From assembly GCF_013823385.1 (NCBI RefSeq), contig NZ_PNMA01000004.1, positions 1-64,000 of the forward strand: DNA of 64,000 nt. The letters run 5' to 3'. The notes beneath the pieces are model-generated. The model saw nothing but the letters and a program-made list of their open reading frames with translations, made no database searches and was not told the origin of the DNA. Shown piece after piece: positions 34,335 to 43,260 of this stretch. Origin of the DNA: Hyphomonas sp. Its GTDB lineage: Bacteria; Pseudomonadota; Alphaproteobacteria; Caulobacterales; Hyphomonadaceae. Made by a program: the position numbers and the translations under genes. Each line of letters starts with the position of its first letter. Position 1 is the stretch's first letter.

Positions 34335-34664
34335 TCAGATCAGCTTGAGGCCGACCTCGGAGTCCTTCTGCCAGATGACCTGCGCGCGGCCGGCAATGCC
34401 GACGGTGCGGGCGTTCACGGTGAGGAGGCGCGGCATGGCTTCATTGGTGGGAAAGCGGATGCGCAGGCCTGTGTCGGAATAGTCCAGCACGATACCCTTG
34501 CGCGTATAGCCCGATTCCAGAGTGACGGTGGCTTCCCGGTATACATGCGCGCGCAGCGGCCGGGCAAAGTCTTCACTACGCCGCGCAGACGTCACGTTTT
34601 CGATACGTGACGGGGCGACCGTTCCGGTTTTCCGGTTTGCGAAGAGGCGTGTCAGCATAGACAT
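34335..34664 (-). CDS. PilZ-domain protein, 109 aa
   Basis: The short protein has a PilZ fold: a basic start of the domain (REATVTLESGYTRKGIVLDYSDTGLRIRF) with DYSDTGLRI in place of the second c-di-GMP motif (D/NxSxxG). The RxxxR motif may be RRSEDFARPLR near residue 30. It would bind cyclic di-GMP, or act as a degenerate partner. The start at the ATG 34664 (MSMLTRLFANRKTG) is uncertain by a few codons. No direct partner in the neighbourhood. Confidence 0.75.
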   Translation of the reverse strand: MSMLTRLFANRKTGTVAPSRIENVTSARRSEDFARPLRAHVYREATVTLESGYTRKGIVLDYSDTGLRIRFPTNEAMPRLLTVNARTVGIAGRAQVIWQKDSEVGLKLI

Positions 34665-34743
34665 AGCCAACCCAAAGCAAGAAACATGCCGGAACATGGC
34701 CGTGGGCCGACCGCCTGGGAATCAGATGGTTAAAGGCAGAACT

Positions 34744-34770
34744 GACCGGGAGCGGGACACTCTCCCGGTC
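34744..34770 (-). terminator. Hairpin downstream of the M13 peptidase gene
   Basis: GACCGGGAG and CTCCCGGTC form a perfect 9-base stem with a 9-base loop, 17 bases past the peptidase stop. No clear T tract follows on the minus strand. Confidence 0.5.
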
Positions 34771-34787
34771 AATCCTTGTTTCAGCCG

Positions 34788-36998
34788 TTACCAGATCCGG
34801 ACACGCTGTTCCGGGGGCAGGTAGAGGGGATCCCCTTCGGTGACACCGAAGGCGGCGTACCATTCGTCGAGATTGCGCACGACGCCGTTGATCCGGTATT
34901 CCGGCGGGGAATGAGGATCGGTCAGCAATTGCTGGCGCTTGGCTTCATCCCGGTATTTCGACCGCCAGACCTGCGCCCAGCCCAGGAAGAAGCGCTGATC
35001 ACCGGTGAGGCCATCAATGACGGGCGCCTGTTCCTCTGCGCTGACGACGCCGTCGCCATTCGCGTCCAGGCTGAGCTGGTAAGCCTTGTAGGCCATCGAG
35101 AGGCCGCCAAGGTCGCCGATATTCTCGCCAAGGGTCAGGCGGCCATTGACGCAGGTTGCGCCGTCATCGAGCGGGCAATAGCCGTTATACTGCGCCACCA
35201 GAGCGTCGCCGAGCTGGCGGAAGGCTGCCTGGTCTTCCGGGGTCCACCAGTTGCTGAGCGCGCCGGACGGGGCGTATTTGGCGCCCTGGTCGTCAAAGCC
35301 GTGACCCATCTCATGGCCGATGACGCCGCCGATAGCGCCATAGTTCACCGCCGGATCAGCAGACAGGTTGAAGAAAGGCGGTTGCAGGATGGCAGCGGGG
35401 AACACGATCTCGTTGAAGGCCGGGTTGTAATAGGCGTTGACCGTCTGCGGGGTCATGAACCATCTGGTCTTGTCAACCGTTGTTCCGAGGTCGGACAGAT
35501 TATCTTCCAGCGCCCATTTGGCGGCCGCCATGGAATTGTCGAGTGCGTTGGTGGTGACGACCAGAGTGTCATAGGTCTCGAACGTGTCGGGATAGCCGAT
35601 CTTCGGGTTGAAGCTGTAGAGCTTTTCTTCGGCCTTCACCTTGGTCGTGTCGCTCATCCAGGTGAGCTCTTCGAGATTGACTGCCATGGCCTTGCGCAGA
35701 TTGGCCACAAGCTCGTCCATTGCTGCCTTGTTCTCCGGCGGGAAGTAACGCTCGACAAATACCTTGCCGATGGCTTCGCCCAGAACGCCCTCGGTTGAGG
35801 AAACGGCGCGTTTCCAGCGCTCGCGCTGCTGGGGCTGTCCCCGCAGGGTGGTGCCGTAGAAGGCAAAGACTTCACGGTCGATCTCATCGGGCAGGACGTC
35901 CGAATGGTCGATCAGGAAATGGGCTTTCAGATAGGCTTTCCAGGTGTCGAGCGGGGTTTCGCCCGCCAGCTGGAACATGGCCGGGAAGCCACCGCCCAGC
36001 TTGGTGGCGTCTTCTGCCGAAATGCCTGCCTCAGCCAGTTCTTCCGGCGTCGGAGGAACCTGCGCGACGAGGAAATGACCCTGCTCGCCGACGCCGATCG
36101 TGTCGAGCGCGATGGCGGCGGGGAAGGGGCCGGCCATGGCATAGAATTCAGCGCGCGAGACTTTGTTATAGGTGATTTCCGGGTTGCGCGAGAGGGCGCG
36201 GTCCCAGTGTGCTTTGGCCATCTCTGTTTCAAACGCCATGACGTCCGCGGCGGCCGCTGCCGGATCGGCATACCCGGCCTTGCCCAGAAGGGTTGTCAGC
36301 AGCTCCACATATTTGGCGCGCTGCTCGACGGATTTCTCGTCGGTCTTCAGGTAATAATCCCGGTCTGGAAGGCCAAGGCCGCTGAGACCCATCTGGAAGA
36401 TGTAGGTTTCCGGGTCCTTGTCATCAACGAACACATAGCCGCTGATCGGAGACGAAAAGCCGACAGTAGCCGTCAGACGGCTGACATCCTCGATGCTGGC
36501 AATCGCGTCAATCTGATCGAAGTAGGGTTTCGCCGGCTCCAGCCCGGCAGCGTTGATCGCATCGATATCGAGATAGGCTGCGTAGTAGGCGCCGATCTTG
36601 CCTTCCGGCGTATCCAGCGCCGGGCCAGCCTTGGCGAGATCCTCGATGATCAGGCGCACACGCTGCTCGGATTTCTCGCGCAACAGGTCGAAATTGCCAT
36701 AGCGCGAACGATCCGGCGGGATTTCGATCGTGTCGATCCAGGTGCCGTTTGCATAGGTATTGAAGTCGTCGCCGGGGCGCACTTCGGCATTGAATGCCGT
36801 GAGGTCTACGCCCCAGTCACCCCAGGTGTCGGGCGCGGAAAGAACGAGGCCCTCAGGCGTCGGATATTTTCCGTCACTCGCCTTGGTGGCCGGAGGGGTG
36901 TCAGCGGGCGCAAGCCCGGCGGCTGGCGAGGATGCGGGCGCTGTCGCGCAGGCGGTAGTAAGCGCGATGACTGCCGCGCCAAGGAGCAAACGTTTCAT
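34788..36998 (-). CDS. M13-family zinc metallopeptidase (neprilysin/PepO-like)
   Basis: A ~736-residue exported endopeptidase. The ATG at 36998 follows GGAGGACC and starts a lipoprotein signal (KRLLLGAAVIALTTACATAP, lipobox TTAC). The catalytic zinc motif is HEMGH in IGHEMGHGFDDQG, the substrate-binding NAYYNP lies ~40 residues earlier, and the third zinc ligand Glu is in LGENIGDLGGLSMAY. The N-terminal PDDSFNTYANGTW-like piece (PGDDFNTYANGTWIDTIEIPPDRS) is typical of the family. It cleaves peptides outside the cytosol while anchored to a membrane. Confidence 0.94.
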   Translation of the reverse strand: MKRLLLGAAVIALTTACATAPASSPAAGLAPADTPPATKASDGKYPTPEGLVLSAPDTWGDWGVDLTAFNAEVRPGDDFNTYANGTWIDTIEIPPDRSRYGNFDLLREKSEQRVRLIIEDLAKAGPALDTPEGKIGAYYAAYLDIDAINAAGLEPAKPYFDQIDAIASIEDVSRLTATVGFSSPISGYVFVDDKDPETYIFQMGLSGLGLPDRDYYLKTDEKSVEQRAKYVELLTTLLGKAGYADPAAAAADVMAFETEMAKAHWDRALSRNPEITYNKVSRAEFYAMAGPFPAAIALDTIGVGEQGHFLVAQVPPTPEELAEAGISAEDATKLGGGFPAMFQLAGETPLDTWKAYLKAHFLIDHSDVLPDEIDREVFAFYGTTLRGQPQQRERWKRAVSSTEGVLGEAIGKVFVERYFPPENKAAMDELVANLRKAMAVNLEELTWMSDTTKVKAEEKLYSFNPKIGYPDTFETYDTLVVTTNALDNSMAAAKWALEDNLSDLGTTVDKTRWFMTPQTVNAYYNPAFNEIVFPAAILQPPFFNLSADPAVNYGAIGGVIGHEMGHGFDDQGAKYAPSGALSNWWTPEDQAAFRQLGDALVAQYNGYCPLDDGATCVNGRLTLGENIGDLGGLSMAYKAYQLSLDANGDGVVSAEEQAPVIDGLTGDQRFFLGWAQVWRSKYRDEAKRQQLLTDPHSPPEYRINGVVRNLDEWYAAFGVTEGDPLYLPPEQRVRIW

Positions 36999-37028
36999 TT
37001 TCGGTCCTCCGACTGTTTGCAAAAACTA

Positions 37029-37055
37029 CCGATGGCCGGAATACCCGGCCATCGG
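37029..37055 (-). terminator. Strong terminator of the RND efflux operon
   Basis: CCGATGGCCGG and CCGGCCATCGG form an 11-base perfect stem with a 5-base loop. On the minus strand it is followed by TAGTTTTTGC, and it lies 34 bases after the last stop of the operon. Confidence 0.8.
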
Positions 37056-37088
37056 CTTACTGATTAATTTGGGCAGGGATGCATGGGA

Positions 37089-40000
37089 CTATTCTGCGGG
37101 CCGGGCCTGGGCGTCATGGCCGCCCTGGCTGGTGCCCATCAGAGCTTCCTCATCCAGCGTCACATGGCCGGTATAGCCTTCGCCGATCTGGCGGTAGGGC
37201 TTGCCGCCCCATGTCCAGCGGAAGATGCGTCCGATTTCCACACCGACTGCGTAGAGCGCAGGCACCATCAGCAGCGACACGAAGAGCGCGAAGGCCACAG
37301 CATAGCCCAGCGACACGATCATCGGCTGCAGGAACTGTGCCTGTACGGAGCGCTCTGCCATCAGGGGCAGGATGCCGACAAAGGTGGTAACCGAGGTGAG
37401 GAGGATGGGCCGGAAGCGGGAGACGCCCCCATCGACCAGGGCCTGCACGGCGCCGGCGCCTTCTTCGCGCCGCCGGTTGACATAGTCAATCAGCACAAGG
37501 TTGTCGTTGATGACGACGCCGGCGGCGGCCGCGATGCCGAAGAAGGCGAACATGGCCATCGGCACGCCGCTGATGGCCAGGCCGAAGATGGCGCCGCAAT
37601 AGGCAAAGGGCAGGGCCATCATCAGCAGCAGCGGCTGGGAATAGGACCGGAAAGCCACGGCGAGCAGCATGTACATCGCCCCGACACCGATCAGCAGCAG
37701 GCGGCCGATTTCGGCAAAGAAGCGCTGCTCCTGCTCATACCCGCCCGCTTCGCCGCGGATCACATCGGGGAATTGCTGACGGAAGCCAGGCCAGAAATCC
37801 TGTTCCATGGCGCCCATGATACGGCCCCGCCCGCCATCGCCGAAGATTTCGGCGGAAATGGTGACCGAACGCATCCGGTTGCGGCGGACGATGCGGTTGA
37901 TGCCCGGTGCAAATTCAAACTCTGCGACCTGGGTGATCGGAATTTCGCGGCCATCGGCTGTACGGATACGGAGCGTTTCGAGGCTGTCGAGATCCTGGCG
38001 CGCCGATTCGGGGAAGCGCACCATGACGCGCACATCTTCGCCGTCGCGCGGATTGCGCTGGGCTTCGATGCCGTAATAGGCCTGCGCCACCTGGCTGGAA
38101 ACATCGCCAAGGGAGATACCCAGTGTTTCGGCGCCGGGCTTCAGCGTGACGCGGATTTCCTCGGCGGATGAGGAGAGGTTGTCGGAGATATCATAGGCTT
38201 CGGAATAGGTGGCCAGGTGGTTTTTCAGATAGTCTGCCGCCTCGCGGAGCCGGTCGAGATCAGGATGGCTGAGCGCGAACTGCACGCCATTGTCGGCCTC
38301 GTTGAAGGTGAAGGCAAACTCGATTGTTTCGGCGTCCTGGATCTCGCCGGTGGCTGCGCGCAGCTGTTCGGCGATGTCCTTGGAACGGATGGTTTCGGGA
38401 CGCTCCTCAGGCGGGACGAGGCCGATGAAGGCCTGTACCCGGCGGCCGGAGGCAATGAGCGACGCATCGCGGATCAGCCCGTCCTTGACGTCCGGATACT
38501 GTTTGGAGAGTTCCGCCTTGGCGACGTCCACACCGTTCTGCAGCTGGTCGCGCACCTGGAGCAGGCGTTCATAGGGCGTGCCGTCGGGCATCTCGATGCT
38601 GACCTGGATGAGGTCGGCCTCGATTTCCGGCATGAACTTGAAGGGCACGATGCCGGTCGATTGCAGCGTCACCGCAATCGCAAACAGCGAGAAGAAGAAG
38701 GCGACCGTGGCGTAGCGGAAGCGGATCGCCTGCTCGAGCACCGGCTTGTAGAGGTTGTTGGCAAACCACAGCATGCTGTCGGCGATGCGCCGCTGCATGG
38801 CCATGAAGCGGCCCGTGCGCCCGTCGAACGCCTGCTTCTTCATGTGCGAGAGGTGGTTGGGCAGGATCAGCATCGACTCGATGATCGAGAAGGTGAGGGC
38901 GGCCACCACCACAAAGCTGATCTGCTGGGTGAACATGCGTGTCGGGCCGGTGATGAAGGCCCAGGGCAGGAAGGCGATGATGGTCGTCAGCACGCCGAAG
39001 ATCACCGGCTTCATCACCATCTGTGTGCCGGCAATGGCCGCTTCGAGACCTTCGCGCCGGCCGGTTTCGACTTCCCTGTGTATGTTCTCGCCCACGACAA
39101 TGGCGTCGTCGACGATAACCCCGATCACTAGCAGCACGGCGAAGGTGGACAGGATGTTCCAGGAGACGCCGAAGAACGGCATCAGCATGACGGCGCCGGC
39201 AAAGGCGGTGACGATGCCGACGGTGACCCAGAAAGCCACGACCGGACGCAGGAACAGGATAAGCACGAGCATCACCAGCAGGGCGCCCTGCAGCGCCGAG
39301 TTGGTGATCAGGTCCATCCGCGCGTCGAAGGTCTTGGAATCGTCCCAGAGGATGTCGATCTTCATGCCTTCCGGCAGGAGGCCGTTGGCCGGGTCATTCG
39401 CGCGCTCGATATAGTCGCGGAATCCCTTGGCGTATCTCGGGATGTCCATCTTGTCGGGCTCGGGCGTCATCACGAAGATGGTATTACGCCCGTTGAACGT
39501 GGTGCTCAGCTTGTCGCTGACGAGGCCGTCAATGACGGTGGCCACATCGCTGACGCGAACGGTGCCTTCATTGCTGGTCTGACGGATGATGATGTCGCCG
39601 AACTGCTCGGCCGAGTCGGCGATGTTGCGGGACATCAGGGACACGTCGCCCACGGGGGACTCGATGCGCCCGCCTGAGGAGTTGAGCGAAGTGCTGCGCA
39701 CGGCGGCGGCGACATCATTCAGCGACAGGCCGAAACGGCGCAGCGCTTCTTCGGAAACTTCGATGCTGACCTGCTCATCCATCGTGCCCTGCATGATGGC
39801 GAGTTCGCCGCCGGGGAGGCGGGCAATGTCATCCCGGATCTTCTTGCCGATCCGGCGGAGGGTCTTCTGGTCGACATCGCCATGGACCACCATGCCGAAG
39901 AACCAGTTGCGCTGTTCCCAGCGGGTCACCTGCGGGCGATAGGCCGCCTGCGGAAGGTTGTTGATCTGGTCGACGCGGACTTTGATCTCGTCGAGGAAGA

Positions 40001-40310
40001 CATCCATGTCGATGTCATCGCGGCCGCGGATGTTGACGACGCCGGAGCCTTCGGTGGCAACCGAGGTGATACGGTCGAGCCCGTTAATGCTGGCGACCGC
40101 TTCCTCGATGCGGGTGACGATCTGTTCCTCAATGTCGCGCGGCGAGGCGCCGTTCCAGGCAACCGAGACCGAGGCCCCGGAAACCTTCACGACCGGGAAC
40201 ATTTCCCGCTCCATCGCGCTGTAGCCGAACACGCCGCCTGCAAAGGCGATGATCATCAGGAGGTTGGCGGCGACCGCGTTGCGGGTAAACCAGGCGACCA
40301 GGCCGTTCAT
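37089..40310 (-). CDS. RND-family multidrug/solute efflux permease
   Basis: A 1073-residue inner-membrane pump protein of AcrB/MexF-like size. Twelve membrane segments and two large periplasmic loops are implied by hydrophobicity. The proton-relay pair is seen as VIVDDAIVVGENIHREVETG in TM4, and a second-half motif reads GVVINDNLVLIDYVNRRREEGAG. Together with the adaptor and outer-membrane factor upstream it forms a tripartite pump driven by protons. Transport substrate cannot be told; drugs, solvents or metals are all possible, though metal-type signatures are not evident. Start overlaps the adaptor stop by four bases. Confidence 0.94.
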   Translation of the reverse strand: MNGLVAWFTRNAVAANLLMIIAFAGGVFGYSAMEREMFPVVKVSGASVSVAWNGASPRDIEEQIVTRIEEAVASINGLDRITSVATEGSGVVNIRGRDDIDMDVFLDEIKVRVDQINNLPQAAYRPQVTRWEQRNWFFGMVVHGDVDQKTLRRIGKKIRDDIARLPGGELAIMQGTMDEQVSIEVSEEALRRFGLSLNDVAAAVRSTSLNSSGGRIESPVGDVSLMSRNIADSAEQFGDIIIRQTSNEGTVRVSDVATVIDGLVSDKLSTTFNGRNTIFVMTPEPDKMDIPRYAKGFRDYIERANDPANGLLPEGMKIDILWDDSKTFDARMDLITNSALQGALLVMLVLILFLRPVVAFWVTVGIVTAFAGAVMLMPFFGVSWNILSTFAVLLVIGVIVDDAIVVGENIHREVETGRREGLEAAIAGTQMVMKPVIFGVLTTIIAFLPWAFITGPTRMFTQQISFVVVAALTFSIIESMLILPNHLSHMKKQAFDGRTGRFMAMQRRIADSMLWFANNLYKPVLEQAIRFRYATVAFFFSLFAIAVTLQSTGIVPFKFMPEIEADLIQVSIEMPDGTPYERLLQVRDQLQNGVDVAKAELSKQYPDVKDGLIRDASLIASGRRVQAFIGLVPPEERPETIRSKDIAEQLRAATGEIQDAETIEFAFTFNEADNGVQFALSHPDLDRLREAADYLKNHLATYSEAYDISDNLSSSAEEIRVTLKPGAETLGISLGDVSSQVAQAYYGIEAQRNPRDGEDVRVMVRFPESARQDLDSLETLRIRTADGREIPITQVAEFEFAPGINRIVRRNRMRSVTISAEIFGDGGRGRIMGAMEQDFWPGFRQQFPDVIRGEAGGYEQEQRFFAEIGRLLLIGVGAMYMLLAVAFRSYSQPLLLMMALPFAYCGAIFGLAISGVPMAMFAFFGIAAAAGVVINDNLVLIDYVNRRREEGAGAVQALVDGGVSRFRPILLTSVTTFVGILPLMAERSVQAQFLQPMIVSLGYAVAFALFVSLLMVPALYAVGVEIGRIFRWTWGGKPYRQIGEGYTGHVTLDEEALMGTSQGGHDAQARPAE

Positions 40311-41572
40311 TGCGCGCTCCCTTCGCCGCCTTCCTTGGTGCCGGCGTCAGCGAGCGCGTCGGCATCAGCCTTCTTCTTCTCGCCATGAACCTTCACCGTC
40401 CCGTCCGGCAGGCGTTCCAGCACGGTGATGCTCATGCCGTCGAAGGCAGCCTGGATGGGGCTGGTGATGGCAAGTTCGCCCGGCTCCACGCCCGAGCGCA
40501 GATAGGCGCCGGTGCGATCGGAATAGGCCACATCCACAGGGCGGATGGAGAGCTTTCCGTTCTTGGGGTCACCGATGAACAGGCGGTTGTCGCCGCGCAG
40601 CGCGGCACGCGGCGCGATCAGGATATTGTCCAGCTTTGCGCCTTCGATCCGGGCGTTGACGAACAGGCCCGGTGCCATCGGTGCGCCGTCGTCCGCGCCT
40701 TCGCCGAAGGGGTCTTTCAGCTCGGCAAATACATTGATCTGGCGGGTCTGCGAGTTGATGGCGGCGCCGGTGCGCACGATTTCGCCGGCCCAGGTGCGGG
40801 GCTGGCCGCCGACGACGGCGGAGAATTCGACGCGGGGGCCGGGGTTTTGCGGCGTTGCGGAAAAGGCGATCGGCAGGCCAAGCTGGCCAAGGTCAGCGTC
40901 CTTCAGCGGCAGGGCAACTTCCACCACATCCGTGGCGAAGATGTTGCCGAGCGACTGTCCCGGCGAGACGAACTGGCCAATGTCGGCCGAGCGTTCCCGC
41001 ACGCGGCCATCGAAGGGGGCGACCACGGCGGTCCGGCCAAGGCTGAGTTCGGCCTCGGCGAGTTGCGCCTTGGCCGATTCCAGAGCGGCGCGCGCTTCGG
41101 CGAGCTGCGGCTCCCGGCGCGCGAGCGGGGAGGCGTCGGCCAGGCCAAGGTCGGTGAGATCCTTCTGCGCCAGTTCCGCTTCCGCAATCTCACGGGCAAG
41201 CCCCTGCTCGGCGCTGGCGACAATCGACCGGGCGCGCACCACGGCGAGTTCATAGTCAGCCGGCTCGACACGGACGAGCACCTGGCCGCGCTTGATGAAA
41301 CCGCCATCGACAAAATCGGGGGACACATAGGTGACGCGCCCGGCGATCTGCGGGGCAACGATGATCTCGCGCTTGGGGCGGACTTCACCCTGCGCTTCGA
41401 CGGTGATCGTCAGGGAGCCAGCTTTCACGGGTTCGGCAAAGACATTGAGACCGGCTCGCGGCTCGTCATTCTTCGCCGGCTCCGGCTTCATGGCGGTGAT
41501 GGCGATGACGCCCCCGACACCCAGAACAACAACGATGGCGATTGGTGCGATGATGGCGATCCAGCGTCCCAT
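40307..41572 (-). CDS. RND efflux periplasmic adaptor (membrane fusion protein)
   Basis: A 421-residue HlyD/AcrA-type adaptor. A single N-terminal membrane anchor (IAIIAPIAIVVVLGVGGVIAI) is followed by a biotinyl-lipoyl-like hairpin entrance (GEVRPKREIIVAPQIAGRVTYVSPDFVDGG), a long coiled coil near residues 110-175 (AEQGLAREIAEAELAQKDL) and a beta-barrel domain. It bridges the permease and the outer-membrane channel. Encoded between those two genes: five bases after the OMF stop and overlapping the permease start by four. Confidence 0.92.
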   Translation of the reverse strand: MGRWIAIIAPIAIVVVLGVGGVIAITAMKPEPAKNDEPRAGLNVFAEPVKAGSLTITVEAQGEVRPKREIIVAPQIAGRVTYVSPDFVDGGFIKRGQVLVRVEPADYELAVVRARSIVASAEQGLAREIAEAELAQKDLTDLGLADASPLARREPQLAEARAALESAKAQLAEAELSLGRTAVVAPFDGRVRERSADIGQFVSPGQSLGNIFATDVVEVALPLKDADLGQLGLPIAFSATPQNPGPRVEFSAVVGGQPRTWAGEIVRTGAAINSQTRQINVFAELKDPFGEGADDGAPMAPGLFVNARIEGAKLDNILIAPRAALRGDNRLFIGDPKNGKLSIRPVDVAYSDRTGAYLRSGVEPGELAITSPIQAAFDGMSITVLERLPDGTVKVHGEKKKADADALADAGTKEGGEGSAQ

Positions 41573-41577
41573 GGCGT

Positions 41578-43047
41578 CTATCTCCTGCCGCTTTCGGCGG
41601 CGTCAGTGTCAAACAGGTCTTCCTCGGAGGCGAGTTCCATACCCGGAACCCCGCCACCCAGAGCGAGATGATAGTTGATGCGGTTGCGGGCGCGGTCTGC
41701 CCGCGCGGATACCAGCTGGCTTTCTGCGTTCAGCCGGCGCGTTTGCGCGTCGATCAGGTTGAATATGTTCACGGTACCGCTGGAATACTGGCGCTCGGCG
41801 ATTTCCTCGGCGAAGCGGGCTTCTTCCAGGGCGCGGGCCTGGGCTTCTTCCTGACGGGCGATCAGGATGTCAGCCGTCAGAGCATTTTCCACCTCGCGCC
41901 AGGCGTCCAGCGCGGCGCTGGCGTAATTGGCGACGGCGGCTTCGGCCTGGGCAATGGCCGCCAGGCGCTGCGCCGTGAGACGGCCGCCGCTGAAGATCGG
42001 TTGCGTGATGCTGCCGATCAGGCGGGCCGCGATCAGCGAGGGATCAAGCGCGTCGGAAATGTCGGTCTCGGAGGTGCCGGCAGATCCGGTGAGGCTGAGG
42101 CTGGGCAGCAGCGCGAGCCGCGCTTCTTCGGCGCGCAGGCCGGCGCCGACGATCCGGGCTTCCAGCGCAGCGATGTCCGGGCGGCGCGACAGGAGGAAGG
42201 CGGGATTGCCCACGACATCCATCGGCGGCAATTCGGGAAGGATGGCCGGCGCGGTCAGCTCTGCGGAAGGATAACGGCCAAGCAGCACTTCGAGGCTGCG
42301 GGTGGCCTGGGTCGAGAATTGCCGCTGCGCCGCGATGGCCGCTTCGGCCTGGGCAAGCGCGCTGCGCGCCGTGCGCAATTCCAGCGGACCGTAGATACCG
42401 GCGCGCACGCGCGGCTCGGTAAGGTCCACCACGCGCTGGCGCGCTTCATAGGTGAGGACCGCTATGCGTTCCTGAGCGAGTGCCTCATTCAGGTTGATCC
42501 AGGCAATGGCGGTCTGGCCAGCCACCGAAAGCTCCGAGGCGGCAAGGTCGGCAGCTGTGGCGGCATAGTCTGCGTCTGCCTGCGCGATGCCGTTTGAAAT
42601 CCGCCCCCAGAGATCGAACTCCCAGCTGGCATTCAGGCCGAGGCCATAGCTTTCGCCATTGATCCGGTCTGTGCCGCCGCCGGGCAGAACCACGCCGGTT
42701 GACGTGCCGCCAAAGCTGCCCGTTGCGGAGAGGGAGGGCCACCGCGCGCCCCGCGCGCTGCGGGCAAGCGCTGCGGATGCCCGCAGGCTGGCGGCGCGGG
42801 ACTCAAGGGTGGGGTTTGCGGCAACAGCTTCTGCCACAAGTTCGTTCATTACAGGGTCGTTGAACTGGTCCAGCCAGTTGCCCGTCTCGGCCACACCGGC
42901 CACGCCGCGCGCGGCCCATTGCGCGGGTGCATCCGGCGCAGTGGCGAACAGGGCTTCCCGGTCGGTGGCCAGACGCTCTACGGCGCTCGGGGAAGTGGCG
43001 CATGCCGCAAGCATGGCCGTGCCCATCAGAAGGAAAGAATTTTTCAT
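41578..43047 (-). CDS. RND outer-membrane factor (NodT/OprM-type TolC)
   Basis: A 489-residue TolC-family channel. The start MKNSFLLMGTAMLAACATSP is a lipoprotein signal with lipobox LAAC, as in NodT/OprM proteins. Two tandem outer-membrane-efflux repeats cover residues ~60-260 and ~280-470; LWGRISNGIAQADADYAATAADLAAS and PDIAALEARIVGAGLRAEEARLALLPSLSLTGSAG are typical conserved segments. It is the first gene of the efflux operon. No dedicated regulator is adjacent; the AT-rich 200-base gap upstream, shared with the PhoR-like kinase gene, probably holds the promoters. Confidence 0.93.
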   Translation of the reverse strand: MKNSFLLMGTAMLAACATSPSAVERLATDREALFATAPDAPAQWAARGVAGVAETGNWLDQFNDPVMNELVAEAVAANPTLESRAASLRASAALARSARGARWPSLSATGSFGGTSTGVVLPGGGTDRINGESYGLGLNASWEFDLWGRISNGIAQADADYAATAADLAASELSVAGQTAIAWINLNEALAQERIAVLTYEARQRVVDLTEPRVRAGIYGPLELRTARSALAQAEAAIAAQRQFSTQATRSLEVLLGRYPSAELTAPAILPELPPMDVVGNPAFLLSRRPDIAALEARIVGAGLRAEEARLALLPSLSLTGSAGTSETDISDALDPSLIAARLIGSITQPIFSGGRLTAQRLAAIAQAEAAVANYASAALDAWREVENALTADILIARQEEAQARALEEARFAEEIAERQYSSGTVNIFNLIDAQTRRLNAESQLVSARADRARNRINYHLALGGGVPGMELASEEDLFDTDAAESGRR

Positions 43048-43260
43048 GCGGTTTCCGGCGCTCCGGGCTGCCTTGGGGTTGCGATACGCTTCTACTTGCC
43101 GAGCGTCAATGAGAAATTATCGATTTTCAATAACTTTTTGCCCTTGCTCATCAACATACGGGTTGGACCTACAGTTTTGCCGATCTTGGCTTCCCGTTAT
43201 GGGCGCGGTAGCCGCCACACGAAGGACCGGATAGGATTCGAAGCTACAGGTGGCGTATCT

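Noticed and set aside
42919-43260. Upstream extension of the PhoR-like kinase frame
   Set aside because: It would overlap the outer-membrane factor gene start on the other strand and has no family similarity; the ATG at 43261 is sufficient.
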